From Prevotellaceae bacterium (GTDB taxonomy: Bacteria; Bacteroidota; Bacteroidia; Bacteroidales; UBA932), in the NCBI GenBank assembly GCA_031290755.1, contig JAITMY010000007.1, positions 1-9,514 of the forward strand: 9,514 nt of DNA, in the 5' to 3' direction. Of this stretch, positions 1-6,231 are shown one piece after another. The notes beneath the pieces are model-generated. The model was not told the origin of the DNA and made no database searches. It saw nothing but the letters and a program-made list of their open reading frames with translations. Position 1 is the stretch's first letter, and the number at the start of each line of letters is the position of its first letter. Both the position numbers and the translations under genes were made by a program.

Positions 1-3000
1 CTTCATGAAGGAAGCTATTTGCCGTTGCTGCTCTTGCGTAGCCACGGCCAGCTCGCACAGGGGGCGCGGGCGGTTGGCGGTGTCGGCAAGCAGGTGCACC
101 ACGTGCACAAAGCTGTCCAAGATATTTTGAACGGTGTCGCGCTCAAAAAGCGCCTCGTCGTACTCTATTTTCACCTTATACTTGTCGCGCTCCCGCGAGA
201 TGCCCACAAACAAGGGGAAGTCTGGGTTTTCGGGGCGCAGCTCCACCATGTTGAGCGGCTGCTCGTCAAGTACGTCGTGGCCTATGATGGCGCCTTGGTA
301 GGCATACACAATCTGGGGGAGGCATTGCAAATCGGTAAAAAGGCGGGATGCCGGGTACGCTTGCCGGCTTAGCGTTTCCCTTAGGCGGGCTTGCACGCGG
401 TCTATAAAGCTGTCCACCGCCTCCTCTGCGGGCACGTCAACCACCACGGGAAGCGTTACGACAAGCATTCCCATGTTGTCTTGCAAGCTGGCGCTGTCGC
501 GGCCAGCGCTCACCGTAGCCAGCCGCACCTGCCGCACGCCCGCAAAGCGGCTCACCAAAAGGCTGAGCGCCGCGAGGAAGAACGGTGCGCCGGTGGTTCC
601 GTGCAGCCGGTAGGCGCCGTCCACAAATTCGGGGTCGAGGAAAGCGTTCAGCTCGCGCTGGGCGCCGCGCTGGGCGCTTTCGTGGTCGGCAGGCAGCTGG
701 GTTGACCCCTCGCCGTCGCCCAGCAAAGCGGTGTACCACTTGCGGTCGTCCTCCATTTGAGCCGTGCGGTCAACCCGCTGCTCCAGCAGGGCGTGGTCGA
801 ACGCCGTGAATGTTTCCGGCGCAAGCGCCTCCCCTGCAAAAGCGCGGGACAGGTCGCTCAAAAAAACACCCATTGACCATCCGTCAAAGATAATATGGTG
901 GAAATCGGTCAGCAGGTACACTGCCTGCGGCGTCTGGTATATCTTCAGGCGGTAGAGCGGCGCGTGGAGCAGGTCAAAGGGCACAATAAAGTCGGCTTTG
1001 GCTTTTTGGTACTCTTCCTCCGAGGCCTTGCAGGTTTCCACCACGGCGGGCGCTCTGTCGTTGCGCATCTGCATGGGCTTGCCGTCCTTTTCCTTAATAT
1101 AGGTATTCAGGTAGGGGTGCGCCGCCAGCGTGGCCTTGAGCGCGGCTTCGAGCCGCGCCACGTCGGTGCGGGGCAGCAGGCTGAACTCCATGGGGAGGTT
1201 GTACATCGTGGCGTTGGGGCGCCGGGCGCATTCGTAGTAAAGCCCCATCTGATTTTGCGTGAGCGGATACTCGTCCAGCTGCTCAAGCTGCTGCAACGCG
1301 GCCTCCTGCCCCGCGCTTTCGAGGAATGTGGCGACCCGGCCTATCGTTTTGGCGTTCATCACATCCACCATGCCTATCTTTTTACCCGTTTGCCGCGTAA
1401 TCACGGCGGCAATCCGCGTGGCGTCCAGCGAAGTCATGCCCACAAACACCAGCTCGGTGGTGATGCCCAGCCCTTCCGAGCTGCCAAGCACATCGGCCAC
1501 AATGCTGAAAACGGCTTTTTGCATATCGGTTACGGGGGGCACCACCTCTGCCGCCTTCATGGTGATGTCGGGCAGCGCCTTTGCGTCAATCTTTCCGTTC
1601 GGCGTGTGGGGCATTTCACCGAGCTGCATGTAGGCGGTGGGCACCATGTAGGCCGTGAGGGTTTCCGACAGCGCCGCGCGCAGCTCCTCAGCCGCTATCG
1701 GGCGGTTGGCGGTGAACCATGCGCATAAATGCTCCTGCTTGCGCGATGTGCGCACAAGCACTACCCCCTGCTTAACGCCGGGCACAGCCGCCAGCGCATT
1801 TTCTATTTCGCCAAGCTCAATGCGCAGCCCCCGCAGCTTGATTTGGTTGTCGTTGCGCCCAAGGATAATCACCTCGCCGTCGTCCGTCCACTTTGCCTTA
1901 TCGCCCGATTTGTAGTAGCGCACGCCGTCGCGCTCCACAAAGCGCTCGGCGTTCAGCTCGGGCCGGTTCAGGTAGCCGCGCGACACGCGCGGGCCGCCAA
2001 TCCACAGCTCCCCCTCCACGCCGGGCGGCAGCGGCTCTCCGGCCTCGCTCACAATCAGCTCTACCACGTCGCGCAGCGGGGCGCCCACCGTAATGAGGTT
2101 GGCGCTTGCCAGTATTTTTTCATTGCTCTCAATGCTCACCTCCGTAGGCCCGTAGGCGTTGATAATATCGGCGCTCGTGGCGGCGCGAAGCTTTTCGTAC
2201 AGGGCGGGCGGAAACTTTTCGCCCCCCTGTATAATCAGCTTGCAGCCGGCGGCTACCTCCCTGATTTCAGGGTACTCCAAGTACTCCATCAGCCTCGCCG
2301 TGGTGCCGCACAGGTAGTTGCCCTTGGTGCGCTTAATCAGCGCTGCCATCGGCAGCGGGTTCTTGGCTTCCTCGTCGTTGGCCAGGATAAAGCGCTGCCC
2401 GTTGGAGAGGACGGCGAAGAGCGTCAGCAAAAAAACATCGAACGAAACAGTGGTGATGCACACCGCGTTCACGTCATGCTCAACGCCCTTGAACACGCTT
2501 ATGTTTTTTTCGCTGCATCGGGCGCAGCTAACAAGCCCCCGATGCTCCAGCAAAACGCCCTTGGGCACCCCCGTGGAGCCTGAGGTGTAAATCACGTAGC
2601 AGAGGTTGCGCCCGCTGAGGGGCAGGTTGGGGTTTGCCTCATTTTTGCTCGCCGCCAGCAGCGCGTCCACCTCGATGGCGTTGGGGTAGGCGCCCGCCGT
2701 GGCCTTGTCCGTGAGCACGTAGCGGGCAGCGCTGTCGCTCAGGTAGTGCGCGATGCGCCCCTGCGGGTACTCGGGGTCTATCGGAATAAACGCGCCGCCG
2801 GCCTTCATGATGCCGTACATGGACACGACCACGCGGCTGTCGCGGGGCAGTATCAGCGCCACCTTATCTTCCACCTGCACGCCGCGCCTTATAAGCTCGT
2901 GCGCCAAGCGGTTGGCGCGCGCGTTGAGCTCGGCGTAGGTGAACGTCGCATCTTCGGCAATTAGCGCAACGGCGCTGGGGGTTTTGGCAGCTTGCTGCTC

Positions 3001-3057
3001 AAACAGCTGCACGAGCGTGGCAGCATCGGTAGGCTTCGCATCCAGAGTCTTTGTCAT
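1..3057 (-). CDS. Non-ribosomal peptide synthetase, A-T-C, partial (runs off the left edge)
   Basis: This is the first 1019 residues of a multimodular peptide synthetase, read without a stop from ATG at 3057 to base 1. Residues about 15-500 form an adenylation domain, which activates an amino acid as its AMP ester: YTSGSTGVPKG at 157-167, NAYGPTE at 300-306, and the invariant Lys489 in PNGKID. A carrier domain follows, with Ser543 of GMTSL as the phosphopantetheine site. A condensation domain spans about 597-1010, with LTQNQMGLYYE at 599-609 and catalytic HHIIFDG at 720-726. The last residues resemble a C-to-A linker, so another module probably follows outside. Starting with A-T suggests a loading module. 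Asp207 of the FDVF motif marks an alpha-amino acid pocket. My hand-aligned specificity residues are D207, V208, L211, C250, I275, Q277, A301, I309, E310, K489; I cannot assign a substrate from them. No MbtH or carrier-activating transferase gene lies in the window. Confidence 0.95.
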   Translation of the reverse strand, partial: MTKTLDAKPTDAATLVQLFEQQAAKTPSAVALIAEDATFTYAELNARANRLAHELIRRGVQVEDKVALILPRDSRVVVSMYGIMKAGGAFIPIDPEYPQGRIAHYLSDSAARYVLTDKATAGAYPNAIEVDALLAASKNEANPNLPLSGRNLCYVIYTSGSTGVPKGVLLEHRGLVSCARCSEKNISVFKGVEHDVNAVCITTVSFDVFLLTLFAVLSNGQRFILANDEEAKNPLPMAALIKRTKGNYLCGTTARLMEYLEYPEIREVAAGCKLIIQGGEKFPPALYEKLRAATSADIINAYGPTEVSIESNEKILASANLITVGAPLRDVVELIVSEAGEPLPPGVEGELWIGGPRVSRGYLNRPELNAERFVERDGVRYYKSGDKAKWTDDGEVIILGRNDNQIKLRGLRIELGEIENALAAVPGVKQGVVLVRTSRKQEHLCAWFTANRPIAAEELRAALSETLTAYMVPTAYMQLGEMPHTPNGKIDAKALPDITMKAAEVVPPVTDMQKAVFSIVADVLGSSEGLGITTELVFVGMTSLDATRIAAVITRQTGKKIGMVDVMNAKTIGRVATFLESAGQEAALQQLEQLDEYPLTQNQMGLYYECARRPNATMYNLPMEFSLLPRTDVARLEAALKATLAAHPYLNTYIKEKDGKPMQMRNDRAPAVVETCKASEEEYQKAKADFIVPFDLLHAPLYRLKIYQTPQAVYLLTDFHHIIFDGWSMGVFLSDLSRAFAGEALAPETFTAFDHALLEQRVDRTAQMEDDRKWYTALLGDGEGSTQLPADHESAQRGAQRELNAFLDPEFVDGAYRLHGTTGAPFFLAALSLLVSRFAGVRQVRLATVSAGRDSASLQDNMGMLVVTLPVVVDVPAEEAVDSFIDRVQARLRETLSRQAYPASRLFTDLQCLPQIVYAYQGAIIGHDVLDEQPLNMVELRPENPDFPLFVGISRERDKYKVKIEYDEALFERDTVQNILDSFVHVVHLLADTANRPRPLCELAVATQEQQRQIASFMK

Positions 3058-3105
3058 TTTCTTTACAGTATTACTATTTTTATATATTAACTTCGCCCCG
3101 CTGAC

Positions 3106-3117
3106 GCTGCAAATATA
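3106..3117 (-). promoter_or_regulatory. Candidate promoter of the peptide synthetase gene
   Basis: On the minus strand TATATTTG at 3117-3110 matches the Bacteroidota -7 consensus TAnnTTTG exactly, predicting a start near 3106 and a leader of roughly 50 bases before the ATG at 3057. At the expected -33 distance the sequence is TGCA rather than TTTG, so only half of the bipartite signal is convincing. It faces away from the promoter at 3171-3201. Confidence 0.45.
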
Positions 3118-3170
3118 CAAATGTTTTTGGAAAACTTGCAGGAGCAGGCAGGTATTTTTTCAGCAAAAAA

Positions 3171-3205
3171 TTTGGTAGCTTCAAAAAAATCTTTACCTTT
3201 GCGCT
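3171..3205 (+). promoter_or_regulatory. Promoter of the 219-residue protein gene (TTTG-N19-TACCTTTG)
   Basis: TTTG at 3171-3174 and TACCTTTG at 3194-3201, separated by 19 bases, match both halves of the Bacteroidota primary sigma factor promoter. Transcription should begin near 3205. The next plausible gene start is at 3460, so the message would carry a leader of about 255 bases that includes the hairpin at 3220-3238 and the whole repeat array at 3244-3411. A weaker TATATTTT at 3426-3433, with no -33 partner, could give a short leader instead. Confidence 0.7.
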
Positions 3206-3219
3206 GCTCCTGCCGTTGA

Positions 3220-3238
3220 GCGGCATTGACAATGCCGC
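3220..3238 (+). other. Perfect hairpin at the start of the long 5' leader
   Basis: GCGGCATT at 3220-3227 and AATGCCGC at 3231-3238 are exact reverse complements around a three-base loop. It begins about 15 bases after the predicted transcription start and directly precedes the palindromic array. No U-tract follows, so it is not a classical terminator. A 5' stabilising stem or the edge of a larger leader structure is possible. Confidence 0.55.
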
Positions 3239-3243
3239 ACGGA

Positions 3244-3411
3244 GGGCGCGGGTAGCAACCCGCAAGGCGCGGGTTACAACCCGAAGGGCGCGGGTAGCAA
3301 CCCGAAGGGCGCGGGTAGCAACCCGCAAGGCGCGGGTAGCAACCCGAAGGACGCGGGTTACAACCCGCAAGGCGCGGGTAGCAACCCGAAGGGCGCGGGT
3401 TACAACCCGCA
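3244..3411. repeat. Tandem array of eight palindromic 21-bp repeats
   Basis: Eight head-to-tail units of exactly 21 bp start at 3244, 3265, 3286, 3307, 3328, 3349, 3370 and 3391. Each carries one of two hairpin cores: GCGGGTTACAACCCGC, a perfect 7-bp stem with a two-base spacer (units 2, 6 and 8, except that unit 2 ends in A), or GCGGGTAGCAACCCGC, a 6-bp stem with a four-base loop. Variation is confined to the TA/TT position in the core and to the few bases between cores, which alternate between CAAGG and AAGGG types. Twenty-one bp is two helical turns, so all palindromes would lie on one face of the DNA. There are no unique spacers, so it is not CRISPR. The function is unknown. Confidence 0.95.
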
Positions 3412-3459
3412 ACGAAATTTACAGGTATATTTTAGCTATTAACTTTTAACATTAGAGCA

Positions 3460-4119
3460 ATGGAAAACACTATTCCGAGACAAGACCCTGCCTTTGACGA
3501 AGTGCAGGACGTGATTACCACCAAGGCAAGCGCAATGCGCACCCCGTGGAGCCTCAACGCCGACTGGCTTGACGCAAGCGTGCTGCCAGCCCGGGCGGCG
3601 TGGAGCAAGGCGTATGGCGACTACAAAAACCCCGCCACCCGCACCCCCGTCATCACGCAGGCCAAAAACGGCGCCCGCAGCGCTTACGAGCCGCTGCTCC
3701 GCCAGCTGGTGCAAGTGCTGAGCAACAACCCCGCCGTTACCGACGACAACTTGAAGGAAATGGACATACACATTCGCTCCAAGCACCGCACGCCCGCTCC
3801 CGTGCCCAGCACCGTGCCCGAGTTTACGCTGGACAGCGCGGTGCACCGCCGCATCTCCATCCACTTTCGCGACCAGGGCAGCAAAAGCACCGCCAAGCCG
3901 CACGGCGTCAACGGCGCGGCCATTGCGTGGGCGGTTCTGGACGCGCCGCCGGTGGACGGCAGCGAGCTGGTGCACGCCGCCTTTGACACCAAAACGCCCT
4001 ACACGCTTGACTTCACCGAAGCGCAGCGCGGCAAAACGGTGTACGTGCGCCTGCGCTGGGAAAACACCCGCGCCGAAGTGGGGCCTTGGAGCGATATAGA
4101 AGGCACGATAATCCCGTAG
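3460..4119 (+). CDS. Conserved Bacteroidota protein of unknown function (219 aa)
   Basis: I recognise the general type, a protein of about 210-220 residues starting MENTIPRQD and recurring in Bacteroidales, but know no function for it. Residues 1-100 look mostly helical and soluble. A Pro-rich linker follows at about 110-121 (RTPAPVPSTVPEF). Residues 122-219 look beta-rich and end in WENTRAEVGPWSDI at 200-213, which resembles the last strands of a fibronectin type III-like fold; that is inference. There is no signal peptide, membrane segment or cysteine cluster. ATG 3460 is preceded by AT-rich sequence without a Shine-Dalgarno, which is normal in this phylum. It is divergent from the peptide synthetase and probably monocistronic, since mntA has its own promoter. 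Its leader contains the 21-bp repeat array. Confidence 0.85.
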   Translation: MENTIPRQDPAFDEVQDVITTKASAMRTPWSLNADWLDASVLPARAAWSKAYGDYKNPATRTPVITQAKNGARSAYEPLLRQLVQVLSNNPAVTDDNLKEMDIHIRSKHRTPAPVPSTVPEFTLDSAVHRRISIHFRDQGSKSTAKPHGVNGAAIAWAVLDAPPVDGSELVHAAFDTKTPYTLDFTEAQRGKTVYVRLRWENTRAEVGPWSDIEGTIIP

Positions 4120-4151
4120 CCTTAGCTTTTCCTGCTGCGGGCATTCGTTCC

Positions 4152-4171
4152 TCCGCGCAAGCAAGCGCGGG
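4152..4171 (+). other. Small stem-loop downstream of the 219-residue protein gene
   Basis: CCGCGC at 4153-4158 pairs with GCGCGG at 4165-4170 around a six-base loop, and T4152-G4171 can add a G-U pair in plus-strand RNA. It lies 33 bases after the stop codon and six bases before the larger hairpin. It has no U-tract. A role as a 3'-end stabilising stem or as part of a two-stem terminator is possible but unproven. Confidence 0.45.
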
Positions 4172-4176
4172 AGTGA

Positions 4177-4225
4177 GGATAAGGTTTTGCAGTGGCGCCA
4201 TGTGCGCTACTGCAAGACCTTGTTC
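4177..4225 (+). other. Long 22-bp hairpin between the 219-residue protein gene and mntA
   Basis: Positions 4177-4198 pair with 4204-4225 around the loop CATGT. There are 18 Watson-Crick pairs and four wobbles (4178-4224, 4180-4222, 4186-4216, 4194-4208). All four are G-U in plus-strand RNA but would be A-C mismatches in minus-strand RNA, so the structure is best formed by plus-strand transcripts reading through from the gene ending at 4119. It ends 36 bases before the mntA promoter. No U-run follows, so a standard intrinsic terminator is not supported. A 3'-UTR structure, an atypical terminator or a relic of a small palindromic element are alternatives. Confidence 0.6.
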
Positions 4226-4260
4226 ATAGCACCTCGCAAAAGGCCTTAGCCTGTGGTGGA

Positions 4261-4296
4261 TTTGCAGGGATGGAAAAAAAGTTGTACCTTTGCGCC
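4261..4296 (+). promoter_or_regulatory. Promoter of mntA-hepT (TTTG-N20-TACCTTTG)
   Basis: TTTG at 4261-4264 and TACCTTTG at 4285-4292, with a 20-base spacer, match both halves of the Bacteroidota consensus. The predicted start of transcription is near 4296, only a few bases before the ATG at 4301. This rules out the in-frame ATG at 4253, which lies upstream of the promoter, and implies a nearly leaderless message. Confidence 0.7.
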
Positions 4297-4300
4297 CACC

Positions 4301-4594
4301 ATGCAAGCTACTAACAACTATATTCGTCTGCTAAAAGACTTTAAGCGCGACCACGCCGCTGAGTACGGCATTACGCGCATGGGCATTTTTGGCTCTGTTG
4401 CCCGCGGTGAGCAGAAGGCGGACAGCGATGTGGATGTGTACTTTGAATCCAACAGCATCAGCCTGCTTCGCATGGGAGGGCTTATGTACGACCTCAAGGA
4501 GCTGCTGGGCACCTCTGTAGATTTGGTCTGCAAGCACGACCGGCTGAATCCACGCTTTGTTGAGCGCATTAAAAAAGATATAATATATGTATGA
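4301..4594 (+). CDS. mntA: MntA-like minimal nucleotidyltransferase antitoxin
   Basis: A 97-residue DNA polymerase beta-fold nucleotidyltransferase. The signature GS-X10-DxD is at Gly31-Ser32 and Asp43/Asp45, and Asp75 in the VDLV strand is the probable third metal ligand. In characterised type VII toxin-antitoxin pairs MntA transfers AMP from ATP to a tyrosine of the HEPN toxin and so silences it. All three acidic residues are present, so it should be active. I chose ATG 4301 because the promoter at 4261-4292 lies between it and the longer in-frame start at 4253. hepT follows with an 8-base overlap, indicating translational coupling. Base composition is nearer 50% G+C than the GC-rich genes to the right, consistent with horizontal acquisition. 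Confidence 0.9.
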   Translation: MQATNNYIRLLKDFKRDHAAEYGITRMGIFGSVARGEQKADSDVDVYFESNSISLLRMGGLMYDLKELLGTSVDLVCKHDRLNPRFVERIKKDIIYV

Positions 4595-4961
4595 CAAGCC
4601 GCTGATATTGGAGGAAGTCCAGCGTGTGGAAACATCGCTGCAAGACTTGCAAAAATGGACATCGCACATTACGTCGCCCGATGATTTCTTGCTTTCCATG
4701 GAAGGTATGATTTTGCTCAATGCCGTTTGCATGAAGCTCTTTGCCATTGGCGAAGAGGTAAAAACCATTGACAAGCACACTAATAAAGCGCTGTTGCCCT
4801 TATATCCGGCCATCATGTGGAAAGACATTATGGGGATGCGCGATGTGATAGCGCACCACTACTTTGAGCTGGATGCCCCGAAAGTGACCGATACCCTTCA
4901 AAACGACATCCAGCCGCTGCTAACCGTCATTCAACAAATAAAAAAAGATTTGAGCAAGTAA
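4587..4961 (+). CDS. hepT: HepT-like HEPN-domain RNase toxin
   Basis: A 124-residue, largely helical HEPN protein. The RX4HXY motif reads RDVIAHHY at 85-92, giving Arg85 and His90 as the RNase pair and Tyr92 as the expected AMPylation site. HEPN toxins of this family dimerise and cleave RNA; the partner MntA AMPylates the tyrosine to block the active site. The length is within the family's usual range and the motif is intact, so the toxin looks functional. It starts inside the end of mntA (ATGTATGA, 8-base overlap), with the antitoxin first. Its TAA ends two bases before the stop codon of the convergent pepT. Confidence 0.9.
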   Translation: MYDKPLILEEVQRVETSLQDLQKWTSHITSPDDFLLSMEGMILLNAVCMKLFAIGEEVKTIDKHTNKALLPLYPAIMWKDIMGMRDVIAHHYFELDAPKVTDTLQNDIQPLLTVIQQIKKDLSK

Positions 4962-4963
4962 GC

Positions 4964-6193
4964 TTACTTCCCCCCGTGCAGCATCTCCACGATGTTCAGC
5001 AGCACCGCCACCGCCTTCTCCATCGACGGGAGGGGGATGAACTCGTACCGACCGTGAAAGTTGTGCCCGCCGGCAAAGATGTTGGGGCAGGGCAGCCCCA
5101 TGTACGACAGGCGGCTGCCGTCGGTGCCGCCGCGGATGGGGCGCACCAGCGGCGGCACGCCGGCCTGCTCCATCGCCCGCATGGCCAGCTCCACCACGTG
5201 GAAGTGCGGCTCTACCTGCTCGCGCATGTTGTAGTACTGGTCGCGCAGCTCCACGCGCACGGCGCCCGCGCCGTACTTGGCGTTGAGAAAGTCGGCGCAG
5301 CGCTGCACGAGCGCCTTTCGCGCGCCGAAGCGCTGGCGGCTGTGGTCGCGGATAATGTACTGCGCCGTGGCCTGCTCCACCCCGCCCTCAAGGTGGGTGA
5401 GGTGGAAGAAGCCCTCGTAGCCCTCCGTGTGCTCGGGGCGCTCGGCGGGCGGGAGCAGGGCGCCCAGCTCGGCGGCCACGTGCAGCGCGTTCACGAGCTT
5501 GCCCTTGGCGTAGCCGGGGTGTACGCTCCGCCCCTGCACAAGGATTTTCGCAGCGGCGGCGTTGAAGTTCTCGTACTCGAGCTCGCCCAGCGCCCCGCCG
5601 TCAACGGTGTAGGCAAAGGCGGCGCCGAACCGCGCCACGTCGAAGTGGTCAACCCCGCGGCCCACCTCCTCGTCGGGCGTGAAGGCAAGGCAGACCTCGC
5701 CGTGGGGGCGCTCGGGGTGCGCCGCGAGCTGCTCGGCGGCGCACATGATTTCGGCCACGCCGGCCTTGTCGTCGGCGCCCAGCAGCGTGTCGCCCCGCGC
5801 GGTGATGATGGTTTGCCCCACGTAGCGTTGCAGCTCGGGGAACTCGTCGGGGGAGAGGCGGTACTGCCCCTCGCCGTCGAGGGGGATGGCGCCGCCGTCG
5901 TAGCGCTCCAGCACCTGCGGGCGCACGGCGGCGCCGCGCATGTCGGGCGACGTGTCCACGTGGGCAATGAACCCCACGGGCGGCGCCGCCGTGGGCGCGG
6001 TGGCGGGTATCCGCGCCATGACGTAGCCGTGCTCGTCCATGCTCACGTGGGGCACGCCCATGCTGCGCAGCTCGTCTGCCAGCAGGCGCAGCAGCGCGAG
6101 CTGCCCGGCGGTGCTCGGGTACGTGGTGGAGCTCTCGTCCGACTGAGTGTCGAGGCGCACGTAGCGCAAAAATCTGTCGAGTACTGCTTCCAT
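4964..6193 (-). CDS. pepT: Peptidase T (tripeptide aminopeptidase, M20 family)
   Basis: A 409-residue cytoplasmic metallopeptidase that removes the N-terminal residue from tripeptides using two zinc ions. Ligand motifs are in order and match enteric PepT with an offset of one or two: His78 and Asp80 in AHVDTSPD, Asp141 in GADDKAG, Glu175/Glu176 in TPDEEVGRG, Asp198 in YTVDGG, and His380 in GGHNFHGRYEF. The length is typical of the family. ATG 6193 aligns with the usual N-terminus. trmB lies 38 bases upstream on the same strand, so it is probably the last gene of the vapB-to-pepT message; I see no promoter of its own. It converges on hepT with two bases between the stops and no terminator. Very GC-rich. 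Confidence 0.95.
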   Translation of the reverse strand: MEAVLDRFLRYVRLDTQSDESSTTYPSTAGQLALLRLLADELRSMGVPHVSMDEHGYVMARIPATAPTAAPPVGFIAHVDTSPDMRGAAVRPQVLERYDGGAIPLDGEGQYRLSPDEFPELQRYVGQTIITARGDTLLGADDKAGVAEIMCAAEQLAAHPERPHGEVCLAFTPDEEVGRGVDHFDVARFGAAFAYTVDGGALGELEYENFNAAAAKILVQGRSVHPGYAKGKLVNALHVAAELGALLPPAERPEHTEGYEGFFHLTHLEGGVEQATAQYIIRDHSRQRFGARKALVQRCADFLNAKYGAGAVRVELRDQYYNMREQVEPHFHVVELAMRAMEQAGVPPLVRPIRGGTDGSRLSYMGLPCPNIFAGGHNFHGRYEFIPLPSMEKAVAVLLNIVEMLHGGK

Positions 6194-6205
6194 ATCGTTC
6201 GGCTA

Positions 6206-6231
6206 TATATTTAAGGTGTATATATAAGGTG
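6206..6231. repeat. Imperfect 13-bp tandem duplication between trmB and pepT
   Basis: Positions 6206-6218 and 6219-6231 are adjacent 13-mers identical at 12 of 13 positions, ending TAAGGTG in both. They fill most of the AT-rich gap between two very GC-rich genes. No TAnnTTTG promoter is visible on the pepT strand. It may be simple slippage. Confidence 0.6.

Noticed and set aside
895..2583. Large plus-strand reading frames of 277 and 284 residues opposite the peptide synthetase.
   Set aside because: They are antisense shadows rich in His, Arg and Gly from GC-rich codons. The minus frame has all synthetase motifs and no stop over 1019 codons.
3244..3411. CRISPR array or integron attachment sites.
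   Set aside because: The period is too short, there are no unique spacers, and no cas or integrase genes are present.
3080..3449. Open reading frames on both strands through the 21-bp array (110 aa minus, 77 aa plus), with heptad repeats such as RARVATR.
   Set aside because: A 21-bp unit without stop codons is automatically open in the same frame for its whole length. The plus frame starts only at TTG 3216, the minus frame runs back through the promoter region, and neither has a ribosome binding site. A basic leader peptide from 3216 is not excluded but is not supported.
4253..4300. Longer mntA product starting at ATG 4253.
   Set aside because: The promoter boxes at 4261-4264 and 4285-4292 lie inside this extension, and the extra 16 residues have no family resemblance.
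6194..6231. A separate promoter for pepT in the AT-rich gap.
   Set aside because: No TAnnTTTG on the minus strand and no TTTG at a suitable distance; only a 13-bp duplication is visible.
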